This document shows, piece after piece, positions 30,605-45,200 of a stretch of DNA of 64,000 nt; within the stretch, counting starts at the first letter, position 1; each line of letters opens with the position of its first letter. The DNA is taken from positions 35,377,063-35,441,062 of the forward strand of contig OZ029918.1 of assembly GCA_964023275.1 (NCBI GenBank). The letters are read 5' to 3'. Below the pieces are notes generated by a model. The model did no database searches. It was not told the origin of the DNA and saw only the letters and a program-made list of their open reading frames with translations. A program made the position numbers and the translations under genes. The DNA is from Norana najaformis (lineage: Eukaryota; Annelida; Clitellata; Crassiclitellata; Hormogastridae).

Positions 30605-33600
30605 TTAATCGTCAAGCTGGCACAGCGAAGCCACTCCTCGGTTGATCCAGTGCCGCTCCGGTTTGTCGGACGGCAGGTCCAGCATGAGGACGAAGTTGGT
30701 CGAGTGTCCGGTGGTGCTGAGGACCCCCCGGCGAGCGCTCGTCTTGTAGACGGGACACTGGTAGATTGGCTTTGGCTTGAATCGCTCAATCTCCCCCGGT
30801 TGAAGCCAGATGACAGGCAGGATGTCGTAGAGGATTTTGGGCAGCGACTCATTCAGCATCATCTTTTCACGGTCCCACCGAGCGCCTTCAATAAACAGAC
30901 CCTGAAAAAGGAGTCGCAGGAGTTATAGATATAATACGTATGTAAGTGTGTATGTATATGTGTATGTATGTATAAGCACACAAGTATATATGTACCTGGT
31001 ATTTATGAACATGTATGTATGTGTTATGTATCGTAATTGTAATCAAAAATTTATATAGCACCTCTTCAAGAGAAACTCATCAGAATTGCCCTTGACCTGA
31101 CAAAACAAAAGTACAACCACATAAAACAGTTTTTGAGCTCATACAGAAAGACTGAGGAGCTCCTGTTATGAAAGGAAGTCATCATAACGACAGAAGTAAG
31201 CAAGTAATGCATCTGTTAACATGTCATATGTCCATCGATTGAATGGGGAATTGTAGGCGCTACAGCAACTGTGCGACAGATGCAATTAGATTAGATCTGA
31301 GTAAAATTAATCACCGCACAATCACTGAAAACACCTGTCAAATAACTCTCAAAGGTGTCTAGAAACCAAACACAGACTTACGTAGATGTAGGCTCCATTT
31401 TCCGGCTTAGTCGTCATCTGTGTTTCTTCTCTCGTCATTTCATACTCAAAACCTAGCTTATCAATCGGAATGCGATACTTGCGAGCAAAATTCTGTGACA
31501 CACCTGCATTCACCAAACAAAGAAATTAAAACATATTACATTACACTGCACTGATTTACACCACAATGCATTACAAAATAACACAGCATTTCTTGATGCC
31601 ATACAGGTACAACACAGTTTTACATTACACTGGAGTGAGTGACTGTATGTCTTGTGTACGGAACTTCATCGTGATTCATAATTACACATGACACCTCTAA
31701 TCTAATCTAATCAATGGGGAAATGGTTGTCTACTAATCTAATCTGATTGATCTTACTTAATATAAAATCTGAGTAGTTTCAAAATAGTATGGCATTAATG
31801 ATGGTTGTTGCATGGCAAAATGCAAACCTGAATCCAAGGGTCAAAGTCTACGGTGCAATCTATGAGGACAAATGAACCATCAGATCGAGAGACGGGGAAA
31901 TGGTTATCTATTTGTGAAGAACCTTGAGGTCATATCCCAGAGGCTGCCTCTTTGACTGATCTTCTGGATATTGACCTGATTACGGCTTGGTTTTGGTGCA
32001 CCATCGGTTGATGCCTTGTGCATTAGACACCAGTGCATTAGAAGTTACAAATTACAATTTACAACTGCAGAGGGACCATCTAAGGCACGTAAAGGGAACC
32101 ATGCGATGGGGAAATGGTTCTCTACCTGTGAAGAAGGACTGCGTGAAGTAGAAGCCAGACACCCAGAAAGTGCACGGCGTCCCATTGTCAATCCAGTCCT
32201 GGAAAAAAGCAAGTCTGCAAAACAAACCAGCAAAACCAGTGTCATCCAACATCACTACCCAGAAACCCCAGCTCCACACTACCACACCCACAACCCACAC
32301 CAGCTGTCAGCAAATAAGCAATTAGGTAATGTAACGTAAACCTTTTAAATTACTCAGCACATTAAAGGCGTATCTCGAACACTAGCTTATTCAACCAGCA
32401 CAAGCACCGTGTTTTTGTCAGTTCTGGTGCCAGGTGACAATAAGGTTACGCAGTGTAGTGCCAAGAAAGAAATTAGCATTTATGATGGCAACGGTTGCCA
32501 CAGAATGGTGCAGGATAGGCAGGCAGGTAGGTAAATAAGTAAGCAAGTAATTTATTTGCCCCGGTCAATATAAATCTAGTCAATTCTGTACATATGTATG
32601 TATGTGCATAAGCATGTATGTATGTATGTACTGTATGTATGTACGTATGTATATAGTCATTTTGACAGCACCTTCTTCCATTCTAATTGTGCTACCTCAC
32701 ACAACATGCCATCAGAAATGAATCAAGTTAATATTAATCATATGTAGAGCAATTATCACGGATAGTAATTAGCATTCTGAACCTTTGTAAGAAGTCTGCC
32801 ACATAGCTGCCAAGTGGTTTCAGCGATGGATAGGATTTGGCAGCCCATGCAGATGGAACCTTTCCGACGAGCATGCTGCCAAAGACGCTTTCAAGCTCCA
32901 TAGACATCACCACTAAGCCCTACATGGCAAAACCAATGGCCGAATAATAATCACAACTGCAGAAGGCATAACAATACTTCTCTCTTGTTCTCCACAATTT
33001 CTCTGATAATGATGGTATTAATGATGATGATAATGATGATGAGGGTGGTAGTAATGTTTGTAATGACGATAATGATGAAATTCCTTATAAGCACAGTCAT
33101 TCGGAGGGACTTGAAGCATCTTTTGGCTGAATTATTATTTTTATTATTATTATTATTATTGCATTTATTGCATGCACAAGGTCAGTAAATCTTAATCTGA
33201 GGCACAAAGCAATTGTGAGTGAAGGACTTGTTCAAGGTCCTTAAGGAATAACTGTATAAGGGGTTGGCTCAAACCTGTGCTCTCCACATTACAAGCCGAG
33301 CACTCCATTCAATCAGCTACCATGCCCCATAAATCGGCTACTTTGCCCCACAAATCAGCTACCTTGTCCCACAAATCAGCTACCTTGTCCCACAAATCAG
33401 CTACCTTGTCCCACAAATCAGCTACCTTGTCCCACAAATCAGCTACCTTGTCCCACAAATCAGCTACCTTGTCCCACAAATCAGCTACCTTGTCCCACAA
33501 ATCAGCTACCTTGTCCCACAAATCAGCTACCTTGTCCCACAAATCAGCTACCTTGTCCCACAAATCAGCTACCTTGTCCCACAAATCAGCTACCTTGTCC

Positions 33601-36331
33601 CACAAATCAGCTACCTTGTCCCACAAATCAGCTACCTTGTCCCACAAATCAGCTACCTTGTCCCACAAATCAGCTACCTTGTCCCACAAATCAGCTACCT
33701 TGTCCCACAAATCAGCTACCTTGTCCCACAAATCAGCTACCTTGTCCCATAAATTGGCTACTTGTTGCCCCACAAATCAGCTACCTTGTCCCACAAATCA
33801 GCTACCTTGTCCCACAAATCAGCTACCTTGTCCCACAAATCAGCTACCATGTCCCACAAATGCAAACATGGCCACAGCAACCTAACAACAGGTGATGACA
33901 AGATAAAAAAGATGACGATGATTATTAGTATAATGATTATCAGGTCAACAGACCTGGATGGCTTTCTGCAGGTTGATTAGGGTCGATCGAACGACCTGAA
34001 GCAGTCGGTTGTAACGAATAAGTTCCTGCCTAAGCACAGTGTTCATCGACTCTGTGTAGATCACCGGATATTTCGCGATTATCTGCAACACACAAGGAGC
34101 CATTCTTTGCTTAATTTCCCCGAAAACACAGACTGAGTTACATCGGCACTTCACAGGTACTTAACAGTGCATTCACGAAGAAGAAGAAACAGAAGATGAA
34201 GAAGAAGAAGAAGAAAAAGGAGTGAGGGTGGGTAGCCAGCCCTCTGCCTTGCAGCCTTAACTTCCCACCAACAGTGTACGATCAATGTACTCATTTGATA
34301 GCTGAGAAAAAATGCATTTAAACCAGGCAGAAATTTCACAATTACGCAACGACAAAAACAACGATGAAAATAACAACAGAACAATGAAAGAAAGACGAAT
34401 AATAAAAGAATTAAAATCAATAATGATGCATTGTTTACCTCTAGCGCTACAAATGCTCTCATAATAACGACCACAGTAAGCAATTATGTAAGTAAGGATC
34501 AGGTATACAGATCTAAAAAGAATTCAACTCACTTTTTCCATGTTGAAGTTCTTTGGCAGCTTTCCAAGAATGTCTCCGGCCAACTCGAGAACCGATGCGG
34601 ATGGACTCTTGCCTCCGGACCCACTTGTTTGGCGTGGCAGTGTCAGCAGGATGCTGTTGAACAGCTGCAGAAGTAAAACAGACATCAGTTCGATTATCAT
34701 AAATCTTATCCAACAAACAATCGCTTCTGAGGAGTTTCACTTTAAGAGGCGCTATAAAAATTTGCAATTACAATTACAGATTACAATTACAGTTTGGTCT
34801 TCACAGTGCTAGCAGATATCAACTAATGAAAGGCCTAGCTACTAAGGCTTAGCAACCAGGCCAGTTCCAGTGAATATGTATAACCATATCCATTTTACAA
34901 AAAATATATTTACATTCCAGTCACCAATATATATATATATGTATATATATATACACATATATATATGTACATATATAAATATATATATACATACACACAT
35001 TCCAGTGTATATACGTATATATATTTACTAATAAAAACAAAGCTGATAAAATTTGGCCTTTCTTATTGTTTGTCAATGAAACTGGTGTACACAATCGTTT
35101 AGAAAATTCCTGATGTAACAATCAGGTGAAGCATCCTCCGTACCTGATTGGTCTCTTGGTTATCCTTGGTGATGTCTGCATTCTCATGAAGTCCAAACAC
35201 TTCGGGATTCGGATTCAGAGGCAGAGTTCGGATGTAGCTGATGTAGCTCTGGTATGGTCCATCACGAGGCGCATAGTACAGTCCACTCGAGGAAAACCTA
35301 GAATAAAATTAACAGACTGGTTACTACATGCGGACAGGATTACTGGTTTATACAACATAACAGGAACATAATATAGTGTGAGGTAAACATAAGTAATCAT
35401 GATATAACTGGATGTAAAGTGATGTATGAGAGCTTCTTAAAATGTGCAATATAAATAACCAGATAAATAGTTAATTGCACACATACATTCATACTTACAT
35501 CCCTAGGACCACAGCTAAAATGTGTAAGTATGACAACCTACTTGTACGAGTCATCTTCGATGATTTCTCTCGTGTAGAAGATGGAGAGAATCGACACTAG
35601 GAGGCGCCTGTCTTTATCGTCTGTTACCCTGCCTCCGTAATTGCACTGACCTGTAAGATACGTAAGTGCATCGAGTGGAAGTTCTTCGTAGTCGTTCAGG
35701 AACATCTGTTAACAAGCAATCACACAATGACTAATTTCTATGGCAAGCTTTTCATTTATAAAACTGCAGTTCTTGTAGTTATGGAGCACCAGAGAGTTCA
35801 AAATGCAAAAAATTGCTGTCTACTCCATGCTGACTGTTAAATGCACCAGTTTCATTTAACCAGTCAATAACAATAGTGTTTCACCTTCTGTCTGTCACTG
35901 ACCTGAATCAAATCAATGTCTTGTTAGAACCGACTGTTGCACTGGTTTCTTGTAAACTGTTAAATGGAATCACATGACACGACTATTAATTGACTCACTG
36001 TATGTGCTTAGCTTGACTTCTGGTCCCTTTGATGCATTGGGTATTGACTGGGCTTCCTCAACGGATTACTCTGTTTGACTATGGTTTCACTTTGAAGCGA
36101 CCATTGATTGATTGATGCCTTGTGCACTATGATAACGGCTCCACAGAAGTTATTCTGGATTTGATTTCATAAGACAGGAACAGTAACCTGCATCTGGCGC
36201 ATGCTGATCCTGAGATCAGACTCATTGAACTCGTACGGAATGTTCCATCCGAGAGGACCGAACTTCCTGCGCTCCTGAACAAGAGCATGGAAGAAGCAGA
36301 GGCCAAAGAGCATCTTCTTCCAGCGGTGCTC
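30605..36331 (-). CDS. DNAH7: Dynein exons 31-39 of window: C-terminal domain and stop
   Basis: Exons 36331-36188, 35705-35542, 35297-35144, 34664-34533, 34082-33954, 32919-32783, 32214-32126, 31503-31382 and 30901-30605. They carry [112 protein letters not shown] and [20 protein letters not shown]. The stop TAA is at 30607-30605. I see no clear AATAAA on the minus strand close downstream. Confidence 0.93.
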
Positions 36332-36598
36332 CTGAGGCAGAAACCAACAAGAGAATTCTAAAAAGTGTTCTAAAATTTTATATGAAAGAATTATAAAAAT
36401 TCTTTAAAAGATTCTAAAAACTCCTTCGTTATTAAATTCTCTACCCAAACTGTGCAGCTCTACGTTAAACACTTAAAAAGTCACAGCTTTATATCCTTTA
36501 TTTATTCTTTACAAATTATGTTCTTTATAAATTTATTATATTCTTTATAAATGAACCAACCAGCATCCACTACCCTATCTAAGGTATTGCCATTATGA

Positions 36599-36632
<34 letters not shown>

Positions 36633-39252
36633 GATGGTGAAGATTGCAGTGGTTTCTATGGTCATGATAGATGGTGGTGGTGGTGATAGTAGTGGTGGTG
36701 ATAGTAGTGGTGGTGGTCATAATGTTGGTGATGGGGATGACGGTACAAAAACAGAAGTTAGGAAATGGCTTAACAGCTGATATTCACCCCTTTACATCCG
36801 TTAAAGAACGCTGGATCTGAAATGGGATCATTGAGGAATGATCGAAGAAGGTTTGATCTCAGTCCTTTAGGAGGTTCGTTCGTCATTTTTACACCTAAAA
36901 GCATAAAAATTCCGCAAAATGTCTTGAATTACATCCTCAAAATGAAGATATCTTATTTTTAATCACCCAATCCTGCTAATAAACAGGAAACTGAAGACCA
37001 TTTTTTATAGGTTTCATATGAAAGTTAATTTTAGTTTGTTCACAGCACCCTCATCTTTGGCCTTGGATTAGATTAAGATTAGAATTAACAATCTTTGCTT
37101 TGTAGGAGAAAATCAAGGAGAAACTGACCATTCTGGAGAATAGCAACTGGAAAGGCATCTGAAGGATAGCTGGTCAACCAGAGACGGAAGTCTGTATGCG
37201 TCTTCTCAGGAATTATGACCTAATTTTAACAAATGATTTGTCAGAATCAACATCATAAGTTGTATTACAATATGATTATGATTATCAAGTCACACTGAGG
37301 ATGATATTGATCACAGTGATGACGATGATGACAACGCCGCTCATGATGACGTCGTCGCTGATGATGATGATGATTAGCCTATGATGTTCACGTAGAATTA
37401 TCTACACATGTTGGTAATTGGTGTTATCTGTAAAATTTTCACAGTTCCAAGACGATAGAAAGTGTTACAAATAGTTCCACAATTAGAACAGGTACTGTAC
37501 TTTAGAACAGATATTTAAAGATTATAATAGTTTTGATAAGTTACCTCTTCACAAATCTTCTCAAGAGAAGGCATCCAACTCGTTGCCAGATGGCAGTTCT
37601 GTAAAACGACCCAAGTTCCCTCCTCAATCGCTTTGTCTATCATCTTTGCAGCAATCGGACCCTGAAAACAAAACAAACAAACAAATAAAAAGATAAACAT
37701 GTTTTGAAACATTAACAAATTTCCACAGTGAAAACCAATCTAAGAGGTACACAAAGGTTTTTCCTAAAAAACCTGATCAAGTAATTTTTATGGCTAATAC
37801 AAAGTGCTGTTAATCTTTGAATACAACACAGCCTTGCCTACTTTGGTAGTCCATTGTTTGATGTAGTATTGCAGTTTATTGTATTGTGTTTGATTGTGCC
37901 ACACTGTGTTGTCTTAGATGAAGTTGTATTGTGTTATTGGTACTGCACTACTTCAAATAATCTTAAAGAAACAAGATCTTTTTCATTTTTCAGACTGATA
38001 AAGACTACAGAATGTTGACCGATAGGATTCCTTGTGAAAAGCAACCGGTCTGATTACCTGTCCCTGTCCAAGTGAAATGGTTTGAATCCGGTTGCCAGAG
38101 AATCCTCGATCTTCGCCGAACTTAAGGAGGGCGGCCATCGGATCAGCCCCGGGCGACAGAACGAAGATCAATGGAGCACAACAGTTAGAATCTGCGAAAG
38201 TACCCGGAAGGTCAAAGGTCGGGGGCTCGATGAACTGCTGGCCCAAGTTGTCCACGATGAACTCCTGAACTGCGGGAACTATTTTGTCCGGCCGCAGCGT
38301 ACGAAGAATGACCATGCGATAAAGTCCCTTCACATTACGGAAAGGTCCAGGATATTCAAACTTATGGGGTGTTGGGCAGTCGTACATTGCCTTCCATTGG
38401 TTGACATTGTCCCTCACATCTTCAAAAATAACAAGAAAACAGCATAAAAGTTAACAGTCAAAAGGTCATTCTTCACGAAACTAGATAACATGTGAGATTT
38501 TTTTATTAAGAGATGAAAGATTTTATTCATACTTCAGTGAACTGGAATTTACATAGCTCATTCTTAAGGCTTACGATCCATGAAACCCTTGAGTTCAGGA
38601 AGCTCAGAGGCTCTCACGATTTCCGACCAGGACTTATCCGTCAGCCACTCTGGAGCCGGATTTGGATGTGGGTTGTCAAGGGCAACACCTCCAGTCAGCA
38701 GGAACCTCCACACGTCATCATCAACTTCATTGCTGTTACAAAAACAAGTAAAGTAAATTTTAAAAATAAGCTAAGTAAATTTAATACACTGAAGATTCAT
38801 TATAAGACGCTTCATCATAACATAATTTCTAATATAACACGGCTGGAAACACGAATCCCAAGAACAGATTAGCTACAGAAAATGACCACATTATAACTTG
38901 ACCTTATTATAAGGAGGTTCTATTAGCTACAGAAAATGACCTCATTATAACTCGACCTTATTATAGGAAGGTTCTTGATATGGCTCCCAAAGTCAGAGTT
39001 ATAACAAGTTTCTGCAGCACAATACTTAATGCCATAAAACAGAAGGCAAATCCGCATAAAAGTCTTATTAAAAGTATAACTGCTGAAGCAAGATATTTTC
39101 AAAATCTTCCCTGCGGGAGAAAAAATTTAAATCTTACTCATTGTTATCTGTGCAACCTATTGGAAATTACAGTCAAATATGATATGACGATGACGAAAAT
39201 TATGAAGCAAACATCATCATCATCACTCATTGTCGTCATCGTCATCATCATC

Positions 39253-39298
<46 letters not shown>

Positions 39299-42200
39299 GT
39301 CCACTTCATGCGGTAAAATAAATCACTCGGTCTAGATGAAAACACCGACGAGTCAGTTTGCTCACCGTCCTCTGAGAATTCCAATGCAGAGAATGAAGGA
39401 GAACAAGAGCTTGTCCTTCTCAAACAACGAACGACAGACGTTGCGATAGATACTATTAGTAAAGTGACTGTTGAGATTTTCAATACGCCGTTCCAAGCTG
39501 TCTGAGGCACCGCTTCCAATTATCGACTAAAACAAAACCAGATCAACAAAGCAATCTCAATTCCTTTCTAATCTAATCTAATCTTGAGTGTAATCTGGAA
39601 ACTTCTATGACATCATCATAATTTGCTTCATAATTTTCTGTTGCTGGCCCAACCCTCTGGAACGAACTTCCTGTTACTCTACGTCTTCTGCCCAGGGATT
39701 TTACTTCTATCTTCTATTCTTCTCTTAAGACTGTTCTCTTTCGCCGAGGTTGGTTTGGGAGCGCTTCTGAGTAGTTTTCTTGAAGGGGCGCTATATAAGT
39801 GTTCTATATAAATAAATAAATAAATAAATCATCATCTTAATGCACAAGGCATCAATTGATGGTCGCTTCTAAACAAAACTGCATTTCAAAAGCACATAAT
39901 CCACTGGACAGAACCAATCCAGATCCGTGAGGCCCCTGAAATCAGAAAACAGGTTACAGACAATTTATTTAGAAAAATATGCAAACATCTTAAAAGACAA
40001 GATACAAAACAGATAAGAAAAGCAGATGCAAATACGTAAACTTTTTCCTTCAGGAGATCAGAAAATATTTTATAAATTTACGAACTACACAGCATTTATT
40101 CTCTAAAGATGACATTTCTCCAGATTTATCTTCTTTGATTAATTTAAACCATGTTTATTTTAAATAAAATAAAAACCGTACCATCAGATAGAGATTGATG
40201 AACCAAGTTAGCGAATACTGATACATCGGTTCGATGTTGGCCAGGTCAGAAATGCAGAAGAACAAAATGGACGAATGAACAGCAACCGGTTTGTATCCGT
40301 CACGTGTGGCGTCAATCTCCTTCTCAGTTGCCGTGGCAATCTCCTGTTTGGCGGAAATTTCCTCTGAAAGGACCTTCGATGAAGACAGGATCTGGATTGC
40401 GGTTTCATCCTCCAGGATGTTTCCCTAGAATCAGATCGATTCTTGTACACTTGAATTAGTATTCTAGTTTCTAACTCTAATTTCTAATTCTATTTCCATT
40501 TCAAATTTCTAGCGTCTAATATCTAATTCTATTTATAATATATAAACGTATAAAGCCTAATTCAAATATCTACTTCTAATTCTGTTTCTACTATCTTCCA
40601 CAAATCCTGTCCTGATTCTTCCTCTTCCCCTTATCTCACTTCCAGTTCAATTCCAAACACCACCCACCATAGCCATCTGACTGTCTGCCTGCCTGACTCA
40701 TGGATCTTCACAGGGAACCAAGCCCTTCCTGCCAATCGATTTTATTTTGACTGAGCGCCTGGGAATAAGCTGGTTACCACAACTTAGCTTTCACTGGGCA
40801 CTGCAGAAATCTCAAGCTTACAATAACAATTCAACCAGATCCAAATATGAGCTGTTTTCATAAACAAAACCAGTGCACCAAACAACATACCTGAGACGTA
40901 GAGAGTACTTCCAGAATCTTGTCTTCGATTTCCTTCAGCTTCTTCTTGTTGGCTGCACTCTCGATGATCAGAGCATTCTTCTTCTCCTCAAGCTCCGGCT
41001 TTTCCTTTGCGGCGACGATTCCCAGCAGCTGATCCTCAAGACCCTGCGGTGTGATCATGAAGTTCAGCAGACAGACCTTGACAGAAATCTCCGGGAGGTA
41101 GTGCGGATTGCGCAGACGCGTTGTGATGTAGAACCTAAAGTCTGCTGAGTACTCGATGACGTTGTCGCCAAGTTTGATGTACTCGACGCCCTGCTGCTTG
41201 AAGATCGTCTTCTGAAGGACAGGTTCAAGGATCGGGTCAAGCTCCTCTCCAACATTTTCGAGGAGGAGGGGAGTGCCGAATGCGAGCGCGTTCTCGAGCG
41301 ATCTTATGTAGTTAGTGTCTGAGAGTTTGATGATGGAAAGCTTGCTGTCGCGCTCCATGTTCTTGACCCATTTGTTGGCCTGACCTAGAAAGCATCAGTG
41401 TAGTCTTTTAAGGTCCTTTTGAAAGCGTTTGTGCAGATTCCTTTGAAGTTGGCATTCAGAAATAAGTTAACACAATCTGAGAACTTCTGGGGCTGACTGC
41501 AATCATTCTCCTTTGAAAAGTTCTTAAAAGGCACCATATAAATTACTGCTGTTTGATTTAAGGAGGTACTCATATTGACAATGATGGCCTCAACCCACCC
41601 TAACAGCTCCTCTCCCCCCTTCTCTCTGGTATTCTGGCAACTGGACTTGGTTGTTGACATGGCATTCTTGGACAACCCCCACTGACTTGACACAGAGCTC
41701 GTGAATAAGCTGGTGCCCTGTGCTTAGCTTTTAAGTAGCGCTTTAGAAATTTTGACTTTACAATTACGATTACATGCAGTTCGATAATGCAATTTACATC
41801 GATTTCTTATTATGGGTCCAGAACTCAAAACCAAGTCCAAGAGGTGAAAAGCTTTGCTTGATTTATGTAGCACCACTATCCAGTCTCTTGCAGAATAGAT
41901 TTACAGTTACCCTGTGGGTCGATCATCAGTGGCCATCTTCTGGAGTTGGAGACAATGATGCCGTTGTCGACACTGAAGTTGTCTGCTGGAAGTCCAGCGA
42001 TCTGCCAGGCACGGATTTTGACAGCATCACCGAGGACACCATTCAACGAAAATGTGTCGGAGCAAGGAATCTTGTGCTCCTGGCACATCGTGTGCCAGGT
42101 TGCAACGCAGTTCTGTTCAAAACAGATAATAGTCTCGAGAAGTTTCATATGAATCGCTGGTTCGATTCTATGGATGTTAAGTGATGTTAAAGTTCATGAA

Positions 42201-45200
42201 GAACAAAACATTCACCTATAAGCAAATAATGCTTGGATAACTGGAAAAGTCACCACTGGCAGGCTCTTGCACACACGTGGAGCCGGAGCAATGAAGTTCT
42301 ATACAGAGTTGATAATGGACAACTTACAGGTAGGCTGACCTGACCAAAAGTAACCGTAATGGTATCAAGAATGCATGCACACATGTATGAATGTATATAT
42401 GTATTATGTATATATGTATTATGTATGTATGTGTGTATGTATGGACATAAATACTATATATGTATTATGTATATATGTAGTATGTATGTATGTGTGTATG
42501 TATGGATATATATGTATTTATGTCAGTACGTATGTATCTATATATGTATTATGTATATATGTAGTATGTATGTATATGTGTACGTATGGATATATTTACA
42601 CATGTATTTATGTGAGTACATATGTATGTATGTATGTGGCAGACACATGCATACACACACATAGGGCTTAATTAACTTGGAAATACAGGTGTGCTTACCT
42701 GTCTGAAGTTAACTGCGAAAGTGTAAGGCTTAACTTAGTATGAAATAACAAATGAGCTTCCTGCCTGAATGCTTAATTAACTTGGCATGAAATTTCAGGT
42801 GTGCTTACCTGTCTAAATGTAACCGTGAAGGCGCCAAGATAAGCGACCACCCCAGCACCCAGCAGAACATCGCCTGTAATGTTGAAGTATCTTTCTCCGA
42901 GAAGCCGAGCGTTCTCGGTCCATCGATCCTTCTCTCCTCCGAGACCTCCGATCAGTTTCTCTGCTCTCTCCAGCTTCTTTGAGCACAGATCGATGTTCTC
43001 TTCAAGTTCCTTCTTCTTCTGTGTCATTGCTTCGAATTCGTCGTTCAAGGCTTGCAGCTTCTCTGTCACCTGGCAATCAAATGTACAAACGTCACCTGCC
43101 AATCAAATGCACAAATTAAATCACCTGCCAATTAAGTGCACATATGCCAATCAAAGCAGAAGCAGCTTGAATGACAATCATCGGCTCCTCTAATGATGGA
43201 CCAGCAACATGTCATATGCCAATCAAATGAACAAGTAGCCAGAACTGCCAATCATCAGCTCCTTTGACTTGGGGCAGCAACCTACAAAAGAATAACCGAT
43301 TGAGTGAATGTAATGTAATTGAATGAATTAACATAGAGAGAAAGGACTAGAAGTCTGGGAAGGAGAACAGAGGATTTCCACAGAAGGGACATTTTGCCCA
43401 AACAGTGAGCAGATACTCTGTGTAAGATAAGCTAGTAAATAAATGGGGTTGTCCAAAGATGCCAAGTCTCTCCATCTGACTTTTCGATCTTGACCTGGAA
43501 CCGAACTCTTTTGCCTCTTGATTATGTTTAGATAGAGCGCCTGCGAATAAGCTGGTCCCTGCGACGTGGCTTTTATAGGGCGCTGTAGAAATCTTGGAAT
43601 TATGATTACGATAAATACAAGCAATCAAGAAAGACTTACATCGAGCAGTTGTTTGCGTTTCGTGTTCAGTTTCTGCATCTGAACGGCCAGTTCGCCCTCC
43701 GCTTCGGCCAGCTTCAACTTTTTCGGGGCAACGATCTTGGCGACCCCGTCATAGACATCCATTGCCCTGGCCCATTTGCACAGCCCCTCACACGCCTTGG
43801 ACGCGTTCTTCACCACCGATGGGTCAAAGTCTGGGTTTGGTATGAACCTACCAGGGTTAAGAAATTACAACACTTATGTCATTCACCTAGGCCTACTTTA
43901 TTTTAGACTAGCGTAATCGTAATCTCAAAATTTCTAAATCGCTACTTAAAGCTAAGCACGGGGTACCAGCTTATTCACGAGTGCTGATTAAGTGGGTGGC
44001 ATTGTCCAAAGATGCCATGTCAAGAACCAAGTCCGGTTGCCATAAGATTAGAAAGAGAAGGGGGAGAGGAGCTGTTAGGGTGTGTTGTGCTTAAGCTGAG
44101 AGAAATGGGAAAGCAGCGGATTTGATGGATCAGGGTGGGATTTCTTGAAAAGGTGAGACTGTCACTCATTTTGGGGGTTCAATTCCCCGCCAGGGCAGAA
44201 ATCTGTTTTGAGAGTTGTTCTCCAGTGGCGCCTCCTAACTAACTGAGCTATAAATGAGAGCATTGACCATAGACTGTCTTATCTTAGTTGAACAGATTGG
44301 CACTCACTTTTCTCTGAGTTTCTTCATGATCACTGGCGCTATGTTGTCCTTGTCAAAGCTTCGTAATCGATCAAGCAGCTTGAGATCGCCGAGCAGTTTA
44401 AGCGAAGGACCCCAGTAGTCATCGATCATCTTTCCAGTGGTGCCATCTGGCTTACGCTCTGGTTTGCTGTTGAGCATGATGCAGATGGCTTCCATGACCA
44501 ACTTAACTGTGTTTGGAGGATTCTGCAAAGAAAAGTTGTCATGAACCTCAGTAATGTTCTATTCATTCATTCATTCATTCATTCATTTCTTCGTTCATTC
44601 AGAGCATCCATATAGCACTCCCCTTGAATATGTACTCTGAACTGCAGAAGTTTTTCCATGCAAAAGTTATACACTGGCGGAATAGTTTAGATGATAGTCT
44701 GGAGGTTAAATGCTGGTCGCTCAACTCAGAAGTCTGGGATTCAAATCTTCGCCAGGGTAGAAAGAAATTTTTGAGATTTCTGACCATGCACTGTCATTGA
44801 GAAGAGTAGGTGTTGAAGGACAAGACTGGCCACCCGCTTTATAGGCCAAGGCTAAGAAAGGCTAGCTCATTCAGAGGCAGGTTTTCTTTCTCTTAGATCA
44901 TAGCAATGTCCCAGCATGCACTATCATAGCTTTTAAGAGGAAGCTAGGGCAACGAGGATTCCCTGTAATTTGCAGTGGTTCTAAAACAGATTAAATGTTT
45001 TCTGAACTACTTAAAACTCATGTTATTTCCAAACGCTGAATTTCAATTCACGTATGGCATCTTTTTATTCAGCGTTGGATGTGTGATTATTGAAGTCTTC
45101 TTTGCGTTCACAGTAAATGCTGTCACTTTCAGCAGAACATTCAAAGACCCTAGTGCAGATAGATAGGTTGATTCATGATTGACTGACTGATTGATTGACT

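Noticed and set aside
33309-33861. CRISPR-like regular repeat
   Set aside because: The units are directly adjacent with no spacers, and the genome is eukaryotic.
33277-33980. Long open frames on both strands encoding heptapeptide repeats
   Set aside because: They are by-products of the 21-bp minisatellite inside a dynein intron; there is no start context, splice support or non-repeat domain.
39214-39330. Poly-histidine protein
   Set aside because: ATC microsatellite in an intron.
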